Shown here: positions 33,022-44,774 of the stretch, in pieces
How the letters are laid out: each line of letters starts with the position of its first letter
Position numbering within the stretch: position 1 is the first letter of the stretch
Assembly: GCF_001653235.2 (NCBI RefSeq)
Contig: NC_035790.1
Coordinates: 496,001-560,000, forward strand
DNA from: Pochonia chlamydosporia 170
Lineage: Eukaryota > Ascomycota > Sordariomycetes > Hypocreales > Clavicipitaceae
Reading direction: 5' to 3'
DNA length: 64,000 nt
Position numbers and translations under genes: made by a program
Notes under the pieces: generated by a model
The model's input: the letters and a program-made list of their open reading frames with translations, nothing else
What the model was told of the DNA's origin: nothing
Databases searched by the model: none

Positions 33022-33270
33022 TTGTATCAAAAGGCGCGCAGGGATAGAGACATTGGGAACTGATTAGCAAATGCATAGCATGAACTAAGCAAAAGACAAT
33101 CACTTCTTTAGTCAAAGAACTCTTGCTGTCTATTATTTTGGGCTCTAGTCGTACAATATGGCATCTTGGCTGCCAACACTCCGCCTCCAGGTCATAAGCC
33201 GTGCTCTTGCGCAGGTACAACAAAATTCTCCAACGTATCGTACACTCGTCGCACGACTGCCTGTTCCACT

Positions 33271-34047
33271 TCAGTATGACAGCAGCAATGCTCCCAGAGA
33301 GCATGCAACCATGCCAACAAGAGTTGGAGCCTTGACATCGACTTGTGCACCACCCGCCGTTGTCGGCTTCGGCGTCGTGCCTGACGTGGTGCCATTTCCA
33401 GCTGGAGTCTGCGTCGGTGCAGTAGTCGTAGTACCATTGTCTTGGTCGACGGTGGTACCAGCAGCAGTAGTTGAGGGCGTCGCCGGAGCAGATGTCGTCT
33501 GCGCAACGCCCGATGTCTGAATCACGCCAGGTCTGGTCTCGGTCTGATCACATCACGTTAGCTGTCAACAGTGAACAACATCGCAAGGCGTGCCAGCATG
33601 CAATCTCACCTGATCCGCCGTGCTTGACACATCTGTTGCCCCTGTCGTTCCCTTTACCATCCCTTCATTCACGAGAATGTACGTGAAATATCCCTGGCCA
33701 CCGCACGCGTCAACTGGATAGCCAGGGCAAGGAAAGTTGCACTTGTTGCTGGCGACAGTCGAAGCTGGTGCGTCGTTTGTGCACCAACAGCTGGTTTCTT
33801 TGACCACGGCATAGGCAAATCCGCCTTTGCATTGGTCAATGCAAAAACTTTGGCTCAAAAAAACCGAGTTTCCTATAACTTGTTAGCCGATACGGAGTAC
33901 TACATGTATGAGGCTGAACAGAACATTGAACATGGCTGTCTTACTTGGGGGAGAGTCAGAGGTGTTGACTGCAGAGCACAATCCGTTGGTTGTTCCTCGC
34001 GCCGCGACCAACGCCGGCAACAGTGACAGCAAAACATTGGATTTCAT
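33271..34047 (-). CDS. WSC-domain, GPI-anchored cell-wall protein
   Basis: Small surface protein of 212 residues. Exons 34047-33945, 33872-33610 and 33543-33271 with phases 1, 0. A signal peptide (MKSNVLLSLLPALVAARG) is followed by a WSC domain with eight cysteines: LCSAV, FCIDQC, SCWC, NKC, FPCPG and DACGG. A Thr/Ser/Pro-rich stalk (TTAAGTTVDQDNGTTTT and on) precedes the hydrophobic end TLVGMVACSLGALLLSY, typical of GPI-anchor attachment. WSC domains bind glycans and occur in stress sensors; this one lacks a cytoplasmic tail, so it is a wall protein rather than a Wsc-type sensor. Branch sites CTAAC are seen in introns 1 and 2. Confidence 0.87.
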
Positions 34048-34977
34048 CGTGCCAAACCGCAACAGCAACTTGAGCCGTTGTATCGCCAGACAATGAGATG
34101 GACGGATGCTCAATCGTAGAACAGGAAACAGATCAAGTTTTCGTTTTGCTGTTCACTCCACGTGACGCCTAAATCGATTTGATCATACAGGGGTATGGGA
34201 TGGATGATACGAGTTGTGGGCCAACACTGCTTGAGCCGATGACGATAAGTCTCGACTAGCAAACAAACCAGTCATCTCGGGTCCTTCCCAACAAGGAAGT
34301 TCAAGGGGTTCCGTAGTTATGCTGATGGAGACAGATCAGTTTCATTGCTTTTCGTTGACAAGGCATTGTCGATTGTCGAGCGACCGGATTGCGACAAATG
34401 ATGCTTCAAGTGTACAAGTGTTCTATCATTACCACCATCGCATGAGTTGCTTGAATTCTGCTGCTCCTGGCCTCTCTTCACCAGCAAATGCACTCAGTGT
34501 GACTCTTCCCCAGACTGCGGCTGATCTTCTCGGTTAATCGGCACTGTAAGGTCTGGTGGAGCAACTTGACACTCTCGGCTGACATCAAGACTTCAAACAT
34601 TTCAATTGACCAGTTGACGTCTTTTCCACCACCTACCCTGGGTCTCCCTCAGTCAACACGCCCGGGGGGGGGAAAAAGGAAACAAACTAAAAAGACATGC
34701 ATAGGGAATACATATTGTATGATTTATCGCCGTGAGACTTAAAGGTATTTCCAAAGACAAAATGAAGGACAGGAACCAATTTGCGCTGTGACACATCATC
34801 AAAGCTGAAGTAATCAGGATGAATGTAAATCATGATGTAGTTTCCCTCTCACGCCGCCGCGCTCTGATACGATACCAACGGGATGTGCGCCTAACATACA
34901 CGAAACGCCTACAAGAACTGGGCATGGGCCGCCGATGTGGTCACGGTTTCCTTTACATCCCATGATCTGTACAACAG
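34048..34977. other. Gap between WSC gene and kinase gene
   Basis: Holds the WSC gene promoter and the kinase 3' flank. A run of ten G is followed by a purine tract near 34663-34680. No gene supported. Confidence 0.5.
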
Positions 34978-37015
34978 CTAATCACGACCATCTGCAGAGC
35001 GTAAAAACGATGAATCCATAATACTGCCGCCCCCGTCGTTGAGCCCAGGAACAGGTCGGACGTAGCTGAAGCCGTCAAACTGCCTTTGAATCGTTTGCGA
35101 CAGGCTGGGGTCGTCCACTGGAGAGTCCTTGGGAGTTTCCTGCGTCCAGATGTCGGGGATGTTTCCAGTTGCAGTAGGAGAGTCCTGTGGGCGCAATTGG
35201 CGCCAGAATATTAGCTCTACCCAGACTGTACGGAGTACTTGTACGATATTCAAGTCGTCTACATACCACGTCAGGCTTGAACGCCGGCGCGTACTTTCGT
35301 TCAAGGAGCTTTCGCCAGTCGATGCCGTCGAAAAAGGGATGTGCCTTGATCTCTGCTGAGCCCTTGGCGCCAAGTCTCTCATCAGGGTTGCGATTTAGTA
35401 GTTTGGTTAGCAGATCTTTGGCCGCTGGTGGTACAACGTGCCCGGCAGGAAAGGTGAGCGGATGCGACAAAATCTTGCGGTACATTTCGTTCGTTTCCTG
35501 ATCGTAAAACGGCGGCAAGCCTGTGAGCATTTCATATAATAAAATCCCCAGCGTCCACCAATCCACCGTCTTGTTATAGCCCTTCCCGAGGAGAAGCTCT
35601 GGCGCAAGGTACTCTGGTGTGCCGCAAAACGTATTCGTATAGTCCTCATCCTTTAGTTTTAGTTTACAGAGGCCAAAATCGCAGAGCGCAATATGACCTT
35701 GTGAATCCAGTAGGATGTTTTCGGGCTTCAAGTCTCGATACACCACATTAAAGCCATGTAGACACTCTAGCGCACACAAGAGCTCCGAGGTATAAAATCG
35801 GGACCGGTTGACATCAAAGCGTCGCTCCTTTTCGAGATGATCAAATAGCTCGCCTCCATTCACAAACGCTAACACGAAGTACAGCTTTTCTGGTGATTGG
35901 AAACTAAATTTTAAAGGGACAATAAAAGGGTTGTTGATTTTCGCGAGGACGGACCTTTCGGCGAGGGTATGTCTCACTTCCGATCGAGAGACAATTTTCG
36001 CTTTCTGGATGCTCTTGAGAGCGTAGACGCAGTTTGTATCCTTCTTTCGTACTTGCATCACTTTACCAAAACTCCCTCTCCCGATGACCTTTAATAGTTC
36101 AAAGTCATTCACACTAAGCTTGTGTTTCTGGCTCTTCACATACTGAATGCCGACCTGAAGTTGTCCGGTGCCGTTTTCAATGTCGAACCACGTCAGCCCG
36201 TTAAGCCCGTGCACTGCAGGACTGTGTCTGCCGCCAGTAGTAGTTTTCGGCGACTGTGCAGCACCAAAGTCTGGGGCAAGTTGCACATCTCCTAAGAAGA
36301 TGTCTTGTGTGCGCCTAGAACCTGTCGAGGGGCTGGGGTTTCGGAGAAAAAGATGGATGGTAAGATCTGAGACTCTCGATACGTCGAACTTGTACTGAGT
36401 ATTAGGACCAGGCCACAAGGGATTCTGTGGTGTTCCCGCGACAGAATTGACAAGAAACTCAGAGTTTTCAAAGTCCACCAATGCATAAGGCATAGCTTTG
36501 GAGCATATTCTGCTCGTGGATGAATTTTCTGGGTTGGTCCGATCCTGAATAGAGAGAATGTTTTTGTACTTGTCGGGAACGGCGAGACCACGGCCTTCGT
36601 GTATTGTTACAATGAGAACCCCTGGCTCGAGTACCTTGGTTACTGACGATTGAGTAAGCGATTCTGAGGGGGGTGAAGCTGTATGTAATGGTCAGCTGCA
36701 TGTAAGTTGGTGCCAGTCGCAGGATGAAGCTCACCGTCTGCCTCGTCGATGTCGTCAGCATTGTCAGAATTAGAATCGGATACCAGGGGTGCCGGTTTTG
36801 AATCTGCGCTGGTTGATTCTGTCGGAATCGCGACGGAAGATCGTGTGAAGCTGGCGAATTGTCCCAAATGGGTCTCTCTCAACTCTAGCAGCAAAGCACA
36901 GTTAGCAAATCCGTCAGCCCCCACGATTCTCATACTAACACTATGAGAACCATTTTACTACAGTGCTGCCTGCAATTGATGACTTACTCTTGGTCAATCT
37001 CCACGGCAGAGACAT
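34978..37015 (-). CDS. AGC-family protein kinase, Ypk1/SGK type
   Basis: Serine/threonine kinase of 598 residues, orthologous in layout to yeast Ypk1/Ypk2 and Aspergillus YpkA, which act below TORC2 and Pkh kinases in sphingolipid and membrane-stress signalling. Exons 37015-36988, 36884-36735, 36678-35267, 35184-34978 with matching phases. After an acidic N-terminus a C2-like domain runs from about VLEPGVLIVTIHEGRGL to the kinase. Kinase landmarks: GRGSFGKV (P-loop), the Lys in YALKSIQKAK, HGFNVVYRDLKPENILL, DFGLCKL and the activation loop TNTFCGTPEYLAPE. The C-terminal tail has FKPDV, the turn motif region TQETPKDSP and the hydrophobic motif FDGFSYV. Likely a core, conserved gene. Confidence 0.95.
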
Positions 37016-38031
37016 GGCAGCGATGTGCGCTGGATGGCGCCGTGGCCAGGAAGGTGTTCTGACAGACGTGTTGTCCAAGGGTGAAAATAAAGCTTCGTGG
37101 TTTGGAATCAAGAACAGCAATAACTACTAGACGAATGCGACATCTTGATTTGCCTAGCTCAGATGGATTCTGGGGTAGGTGTCCCGTGGCTCGATGTTAG
37201 GTGAACTTTGCTCCCTCTCAGCCAGATAAATTGACTTTTGAACCATTGATGCAAACGGCTCAGCGCCATCGCGAGACTCGTGGTGGCGACGGGATGGTGG
37301 GTGTACCTGGCTGCCATGAGTGTTGGTTGTGCTTGTCAGCTGCGCCTCACATTTGCGCGTGCTGTGAAATTGCAGTCGTCGACATTGAAGTTTTGGCTGG
37401 TGTATTGCATGCCGGCTGAATCAATAGGACAGCTCGTAGTTTGATGATTTCGATGCACTGCCTCAATGTTGGCACTGCTGTTGGGCAAGGGCAAATAAGT
37501 CAACTGGTACCAGACACATGCACTGTTGGAGGCCGTCCCCAGATCTCGCTTTCTGGTGGGGCAAATTTGATCGTCAACACTCAACACCAAGTGGCCTGTT
37601 GCTGAACAACTGGCAAGACGCAAAAAGCACCTGTGTCCATATCTATTCTCAGTCAAGGTAATGCTGTCTCGCCTTATTGAAAGCTTGAGCACATACAGAT
37701 ATGTAGATGTAGCATATCCGGCAATGCGTCCATGTCAGGTATTTCATTGCGTCTGGTGCTGCATGAATCCTTGTGAGGAGACTTGTGGGCCCTCAGGCAG
37801 CTGGTGTGAATTGTAAAGTTAATAATTCCAGCAGGAGCACTTGAGCTCAGATTTGTCATCCAACATCTGGACAGGTTTGGCCGCTCCTTCCTCACAACTC
37901 TTGAACATCACATATTTGATGCATCGATGCCGTCTTTCGGACCAGACACTTTGAGCATTTGATTGCTCAACTCTCAGAAGCAGCACTGAGATCACGTCGG
38001 CCTTTTGTACAAAGCCGAATCGACTCCTGAC
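37016..38031. other. Divergent promoter region between kinase and cupin genes
   Basis: About 1 kb with no supported gene. It must contain both promoters and the long 5' leader of the kinase gene. Frames here are short and overlap on both strands. Confidence 0.5.
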
Positions 38032-38751
38032 ATGGAACAAGTTCCAAAAGTCATTGAACGCAGCCTCCCAAATGGGGTCCGATATGACCTGACTTCGCCC
38101 GGCTACGTCACCATTTCGCTACCACCGACCTCGACATGGTCCAGCGGTCTTCACTGGCACGAAAGCCACACGGAATACTTGAAGGTCGTCCGAGGCAGCA
38201 TCAAGGTCCGGGTGGGAACCGTTGAGCGTATCGTGTCGGCGACGGCTGCCAACCAGCCAGAGATCAAGGTCGATAAATATGTTTGGCATGAATGGCGACG
38301 TGCTGAACTGGGCGGAGAAGAAGTTGTTGTCATTGAGAGGACTGATCCCGCTGATGGACAAAAGGCACTCTTCTTCTGGAACCTCAATGGCGTGATACTC
38401 AATGTTCCAAAAATGATGGACGAGCCATCATCGTTCTTGTCGCGATGTCCGAACCTGATCGCCCAACTGCTCTTGACGCTGTTAATTGAGTTGAACCTCA
38501 TGGTCATCTTTGCACACCTAGACAATGTGCCGGCATTTTTCAACTTACCGAACTCAAGATTGCGAGTCGGCAACCTTTTACCAGTGGGCATCTTGGTAGC
38601 GATGGAATGGTTTGTATCGCACTTCATCTTGTCCATGGCTGCATTGTTGGGATGGCTTGTCGGCCTTCACCCGGTGACACGACATTATACCCCCGAACAA
38701 GAATTCGCCGATTGGGCGCAAAGTAGAGAATACGGTAGAAAGAATGACTGA
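38032..38751 (+). CDS. Cupin-fold protein with C-terminal membrane segments
   Basis: Single-exon 239-residue protein. The ATG at 38032 is used; the longer frame begins with TTG. An N-terminal RmlC-like cupin barrel covers about residues 15-115, with a possible metal-binding set in LHWHESHTEYLKV and YVWHEWRR. Two or three hydrophobic segments follow: LIAQLLLTLLIELNLMVIF and VAMEWFVSHFILSMAALLGWL. Such cupin-plus-membrane proteins are common in filamentous ascomycetes, but their reaction is not known to me. It faces the Trk gene with the same orientation. Confidence 0.82.
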   Translation: MEQVPKVIERSLPNGVRYDLTSPGYVTISLPPTSTWSSGLHWHESHTEYLKVVRGSIKVRVGTVERIVSATAANQPEIKVDKYVWHEWRRAELGGEEVVVIERTDPADGQKALFFWNLNGVILNVPKMMDEPSSFLSRCPNLIAQLLLTLLIELNLMVIFAHLDNVPAFFNLPNSRLRVGNLLPVGILVAMEWFVSHFILSMAALLGWLVGLHPVTRHYTPEQEFADWAQSREYGRKND

Positions 38752-39649
38752 AAGCCCTGCCGGCGTTTATACCAGCTTATTTTGGCACCGTTTGCTCCAG
38801 ATCTAACGAAAACTCGCTGCATAAGTCTTGCATATCCCGCGGTATGCGAAGACCGCACTGCTGGGTTACTCAACTGTCTGATCACTCTGGTGCTTGCTGC
38901 GTCGAGCCTCCAGCCACAGAGTATAAGAGCATGTGCTGGTACTCTTTGTTCCTTCGCTGTTTTTGGCAACGGGCAGTTTCTGATATTGATCAATATGCAG
39001 CTAATTTCCACTCTCCATCCGACTAGTCAGGAAAAACAGCCATCTCACCAGACCCTTTGTTCAGCTGCATCGTGTGTCGTGTATGTTTTTAACCGCCTGG
39101 TGGAGAATTGGCGGGACTTGGATCAATGTGCCCAGTCGGCTCTTACCGGTCAAGTTGCCATTGCCCGCGAACTGGGACTAGAGCGTCTAGTCGAATCTGA
39201 TCTTCATATGTGTATCTCTTGGAAGGTAGGTAGGCGAGTCTTCCAAGTCTGTCCAGTCTAGTTCAATATCCACCATTGACCAGATGCCAGCTTGGCGCTG
39301 GGCTCAATGTTGATGCTGGAATCGTGGCGGGGCTGACATCTGGACTAGGCTCGGGCCTTTTGCCTCCATGTCCCACTGCCTTTTTCAATGTTGGCGCTAG
39401 ATGCCCACACCCAGGCGCCTCGAGTGCTGGAACTGGCGGTCAATTTTTTTCTGCCCCTGCTGCAGATTTTCTCAAGTCATCCAAGTCACTCTGCCAGACA
39501 ACCATCATCAACGGGTCGTACAGGCCAAAACTCCTCTCATCAGAGGCAGACGTTTGCTCGTCCATATCCTCGACTACTTGGATTCTTTTTCCTGTTGCAA
39601 CTACCACTCGATGCGGCTTCGACTTGGGCCAGTCGGCACCCTGTCGACC
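38752..39649. other. Gap upstream of Trk gene
   Basis: A plus-strand frame 38782-39261 has no known domain. The rest are short overlapping frames. Likely leader and promoter of the Trk gene. Confidence 0.4.
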
Positions 39650-41593
39650 ATGGCTTGGCAGCGAGGTCTGCGACTTGGCAAAGCACATATACCGTTGAAT
39701 TTTGCTTCCATTCACTACACCTACTTCATTTCCATTTCGTTGCTCTGCTCTGTTATCTTTTGGGTGTCGTCAGACCCGAAATTTAGTGTCACCTACGTCG
39801 ACAGTCTGTTCCTGGTCATATCTGGCATCACAGAGACTGGTCTCAACACTGTCAACCTCAGCACGCTGACGACTTGGCAGCAGACCATCTTGTGCCTATT
39901 AATGCTCTTTGGCGGCTCTGTATGGGTTTCGATAGGTCTTCTTATTGCAAGGGAGCGTTCGTTTCGACGAGTTTTGAAGCCAGATCATGCTGCCCTGTGC
40001 CAGGATGAGCTTGCCGAGGAACACATCAACGACAACCCCAGTGTGACAAGAGACCACGATATGCAAAATTGCACTACCGGAGACCTAGAAATTACAGACG
40101 CCAGTCACAAAAGAGTGTGGTCGAGGAGGCATTCTGTCGAAAGGGTCGGTGCCAGCGTTGGGCCAGCAATTCAGCACACGGCGCCACTACCAAAGCCAGA
40201 CACATATACAGGAACTGTCAGACAAAGTCAAGACTTACACGTTAACCCTCTCGCATTCCTGAATGGAAAGACCATTGGTAGAAAGGGGTACTTCATCAAT
40301 CTGACACGAGAGGAGAAACGAAAGGTCAATATTATTGAGCACAGGGCAATGAGACTTCTGGCTACCATTGTCCCTCTCTATTTCACTTTATGACAGCTGC
40401 TTGGTTGTGCTGGTCTTAGTGCTTGGATTGCTCACTATCAACCGGAACCAGCTTTGTCAAATGGAATCAACCCGTGGTGGCTCGGAATATTTAATGGCGT
40501 CTCCGCGTTCAACAACTCTGGCATGTCCTTACTCGACGCCAACATGATCCCGTATCAAGGGGCATACTACGTCCTAGTTACCATGGGCCTCTTAATCCTA
40601 GCAGGAAATACGGCGTACCCGGTATTTCTTCGCTTTATTCTATGGGCCATCTTGAAAGCTTTGAATGCCCTGCCCCAGAAACCGCTCATTGTCAGATGGC
40701 GGCTAACCGTCAAGTATGTCCTTCGCTATCCTCGGCGTGTTTATACCAACTTGTTCCCCATCCAACACACTTGGTGGCTGGTATTCATGCTCGTCGTGCT
40801 TAATGGCATTGACTGGGCAGCGTTTGAACTTTTACCCAGTCCGGTTGTCTCTGCCATACCGCCGGGTCCACGTCTGTTGGACGGTCTGTTCCAAGCCATT
40901 GGTGAGTCCATACACTTGAGTTCTTGGCGACTTATTTAACAAGTACTGATCATTTGTTACGTAGCGGTCCGAACTGGTGGCTTCTATGTCGTCCCAATTG
41001 CGAATATACACATTGGTCTGCAAGTGCTATATGTCATTATGATGTATATTTCCGCATTTCCCGTTATTATCACCATGCGCAACTCCAACGTGTATGAAGA
41101 ACGGTCTCTAGGTATCTTTGCCATGGATACGAAGAAGGACGAAGAGAACCTACATGCGTATAATAGTGGCCTGAGATCGGGTAGCGCAAGACGCCTGTTC
41201 ATCTCGCAGCAAATCAGAGGCCAGCTTGCGCATGATATCTGGTGGCTTGCCCTCGCGACCTTTATCGTCACCGTAATTGAAGCGCCACATTTCACTGAGG
41301 ACCCGGTATCCTACAGTGTCTTCAATATTATATTTGAAGTCGTGTCGGCGTATGGCGGTATCGGGATATCGGTGGGCTTACCCAACCAAAATTTCAGCTT
41401 CAGCGGGGGATGGAGTGCTACTAGCAAGCTTGTGCTCTGTCTGGTGATGTTGAGAGGTCGCCACCGAGGATTGCCGGCTACGATGGACTACGCAGTACGC
41501 CTTCCAGAGAACCTCACAGAAGAATACAGCGTTGAACACAGAGAAGAACAGGATAGACAGGCAGCATCATCGAATCTTCACAAGGGAATGTGA
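39650..41593 (+). pseudogene. Trk-type potassium transporter with an in-frame TGA
   Basis: High-affinity potassium transporter of the Trk/Ktr/HKT superfamily (plasma membrane), two exons: 39650-40901 and 40965-41593. The four pore-loop regions are recognisable: SGITETGLNTVNLSTLT; VSAFNNSGMSLLDANM; a third around QAIAVRTGGFYVVP spanning the intron; and VSAYGGIGISVGLP. The final SKLVLCLVMLRGRHRGLP is diagnostic. The frame would give 625 residues, but codon 40391-40393 is TGA, between IVPLYFTL and QLLGCAGL. The reading frame is the same on both sides, there is no usable intron around it, and the rest is intact. A Trp (TGG) is the simplest ancestor by one G-to-A change. The large cytoplasmic loop after RERSFRRVL is short compared with yeast Trk1. 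Either a recent pseudogene, an allele, a sequence error, or a recoded stop. Confidence 0.9.
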
Positions 41594-41660
41594 TTGAAAG
41601 CCTGCAGTGCAGTACATATTGCACATTGCTATTTATAAAACTACAAATCCACATGCGCTT

Positions 41661-41674
41661 GGGGGGGGGGGGGG
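41661..41674 (+). repeat. Homopolymer run of 14 G
   Basis: Fourteen consecutive G just after the Trk stop codon, in the 3' flank. A length that is unstable in replication and difficult for sequencing. No function claimed. Confidence 0.95.
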
Positions 41675-41768
41675 TTGTGCTTGTGCTTTAAAAGGTATAA
41701 CCAAAGGTTTTTAGACTCACGCGTTATGTTAGATGCCAAACAATGCCAATGTCATGCTCCAGGCGCAT

Positions 41769-43458
41769 TCACCTTTGCGAGAATATCGCACCCAAGTCCC
41801 GAAGCTCGTGGTACCGAAGATCCTTCTCAACCTTTATTTCCCTCTTAGCCGTCAAAACTTTCAGTTCATCAATTGACTTCGTTCCATAATCGAAGCCATC
41901 ATTTCCACCAACGAAAGCCACTAGGATCTTGATCCATTCGTCCATCATTTTTCGCTCTTCATCAGTTGGCAACTGATTGATTGAGTAGCTGTATCCATTA
42001 GAATCCATTGGCAAAATGTGTCTACTGCGAAACATCAAGAGAAGCGACTTACTTCCACAAAGGCCCATCCATGGCGTGACTAACACCATAGTCCAACGGC
42101 GCAACACTCTCGTCAATAAAGCTCAGCCTGTAGTCGACGCGATACCGCCAAACATCTTTTGTTGCACCTCCATGTCTACTCAGTGCATCTACCAAGTACC
42201 TACTCGACGCCCTAACCTGTCCATCCGCGATTATTTTGCCAAACGCAGCTTTCCAATCGTCAAGATTACCAGACTTTGGAAGAGAGTACTGACTGAGAAT
42301 CTTGGCGGTTGTCGCAGGAGAGTAATAGTTGGCTGTTTGAAGCTTTAGTGATTCGAGAGTAGCCTCCGTTGGCCCGTTGAATTGTGCATAAAGTGTTTCT
42401 TCATTGGCCACTTCTCCTACGAGAAGCTTCATCTTCCGCGACAGGAAATCTTTGGCAAATGACTCGGACTGGATATAATTAGTCATGTCTGCATGGAAGA
42501 AGAGGTCGTCTGTGACCGGACGGAAGGTGTGATTCTTCAGGCTGCGGATGCATTTCAAAAGGTCGGCCTCGCTGATTTTCCTAAGTTGAGACAGCCTCTC
42601 TGTCGATGATGCTAAAAGTGGAACGCTGAAATGTTGGCAGACTTCATCAAACTGCGATTCTGCTTCGTTGACTGTTTTAGGTTGCGCAGGAATGGCATTT
42701 GACGACATCCACGCCCGCTGAAACAACTTGCCAGCGTACGAATTTTGCTGACTTCGAAAGTCATGAAGAATCTGTGCCTCGACGCCATATGCGCCTGCGC
42801 TTCTCCCCGCGAGCGTAATGTTGTTCACGTCTCCCCCAAAGGCAGCGATATTGGCGTACACCCATTCCAGACCAAGTCTTTGGTCCCAAAGGCCAAAATT
42901 ACCAGCAACCTCTCCGCCACTTTCTTCTAAAAAGGCAGCTGAAGACAAGAACCCAAAGATATTAAGGCGGTAACTAATCGCTACAACGATGGCGTTCAAT
43001 CCTCCCGTAGAAATCAGTTCAGTGGGATCACTGGAAGGATCTTGGCACGCATCACCAACTTGAAACCATCCGCCGTGTAGCCACACCATTACCGGCCATT
43101 TCGTAGTTGTTCCCGCATCTTCAGAAACGGGAGTCCATATATTGACGTACAAGCAGTCTTCTGTTCCTTTTATTCCATCATTATCGGGGTTGACACGGCC
43201 AGTGGATAGCTCACGATCCTCCTGGGAAGCAGGTGCTTGGAATGCAGTGGCATTGAATGGTTGGCCAGCTTGAGAGTACGTGAACGATGAAGGGAGAGGC
43301 CGCGGTTTGCGCCAGCGATGTTCGCTCGTTGGAGGAAGGGCATACGGAACGCCAGTATAGCGTCGGGCTTTGTTGTCGTACTGGAGACCTTTTATCTTGC
43401 CACGAGGTCCGAGGTCAATGACATGTTCTTGAACGTCGTACGAGAGCGTATTTCCCAT
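41769..43458 (-). CDS. Type B carboxylesterase/lipase
   Basis: Alpha/beta-hydrolase of the carboxylesterase type B family, 541 residues, exons 43458-42053 and 41988-41769. Typical elements: YTGVPYALPP, the EDCLYVNIWTP motif, the oxyanion HGGWF, and the nucleophile serine in AGRSAGAYG. The catalytic His is in GVSHAMDGP. No signal peptide is seen, so it is probably cytosolic. A nearer acceptor at 42025 would leave a 28-base intron, too short for a fungus. The acceptor at 41989 gives 64 bases with a CTAAT branch site and is preferred. Substrate unknown. Confidence 0.9.
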
Positions 43459-44774
43459 GGCTGCTGGTCTTTGGATACAATTGAGGCCTTGTCTTTAACG
43501 GTTAACTGGCATATATTCTTTTATAAGTGAATGGTATCATTGACGTCGGGTGTTGAAGAGGCACCGAACTGAGGTCGGAAGCCAGTTCAGAATCCGACTT
43601 CCCGAGGTTCTGGTTTCTTTAGGGATGCGGGGAGTCGGATGGTGGAGATCCGTGGACGCTCCGGTTCGGACTTGGCCGGACAAGTTGACGGATCCGAGGT
43701 GTAAGTCTGGCTTTCTTCTGGTAACTTCCGCCGGTGACAAGTATATTGGAATAAAGTCATCTATGGGAGTGATGATGTGAAAGAGTCATTCGCTGGAAAC
43801 ACTTCGTCCATATGGGTGGTGGCGGAAGCGGGTGGCTAGATCCGGAAAAGCATCGCGTTGATAATAAATGAAAAGCTTAAGTCTTTAGCAAAATCCATCT
43901 ACCATTATTAATGTATTTAAAGAAATGATCAAATTGGACCTGTAACATGTGTTGATTGAAACGCACTGATATCGGTGAATCGAGGTACTGAGGCATACGC
44001 GCCTGGCGTCACCGACAAACAGTTGGAAGTCACTGACGATACTTGGCTGATTGACATTTCGTGGATCATAGATATCGAATGGTATATTCTTGGAGAAAAG
44101 ATGTTTCGCGAGCACAGCGTCGGCATTTCTAGTTTCGCGGACTTGGGCGTGAAACAAGTTGCTTCCCTTATGATACATACAGGTTATTTGACGGTGTTAA
44201 CAGTTACCAAGGCCCTGTAGACATTTCGATTCCAAAAGTTGAACTCAACCTTTTTGTAATCAGAAAGCCTTGACTCTACTGGGCATCATTTTATTCTGCC
44301 GTCAACGTTTTGGCTAGGAGATCAGAGTCGTTTCGTGGTTGATAACCCCGCGACCACGAATGCACACTTGGTTCAGTCGCAAACGAACATTAGCCATACT
44401 CCAGGATTCTTTGGTCACAATGGCTGCTCGGTAAAGGGGAACATTGCTGGTCTTGGGTAGGCATCAATTGCCGGAAGGACCGGGCTACTTATAGAACCTT
44501 AATGTTACCACACCACGTTGGAAAGCACCGTTAAGCTCAACGCCACCTGAAGCCCGATGGTGATAGTGAGTAGGCTACCCGGCTATCAGCTAAACTGGAG
44601 CTCCAACAACCATCAGCCACTGACCTTGCCACCGTGCCTCAATGAATGTGATGGCTTGGGCACAAGGTTGTGTATAAATATGCGGCTACACAAGACAGTG
44701 GTTCTGGTCAATTGTTTCATTCAACTCTAATCATCGATAATACGAAATTCATCAGTTGCCAAATAGCAAACAAA
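43459..44774. other. Gap between esterase and MDR genes
   Basis: Contains the two divergent promoters. Frames near 43537-43780 and 43885-44220 overlap on both strands and show no domain. The TATA-like site for the MDR gene is listed separately. Confidence 0.45.
44673..44680 (+). promoter_or_regulatory. TATA-like box of the MDR gene
   Basis: TATAAATA stands about 100 bases before the MDR start codon at 44775, within a GC-poor local stretch. The spacing fits a fungal core promoter with a leader of about 70 bases. Confidence 0.4.

Noticed and set aside
40360..40395. A tiny intron that would remove the TGA in the Trk gene
   Set aside because: The only GT...AG pair gives about 27 bases and would delete conserved residues.
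42025..42052. A 28-base GT-AG intron in the carboxylesterase gene
   Set aside because: Too short for fungal splicing; the acceptor at 41989 gives 64 bases with a CTAAT branch site and keeps the frame.
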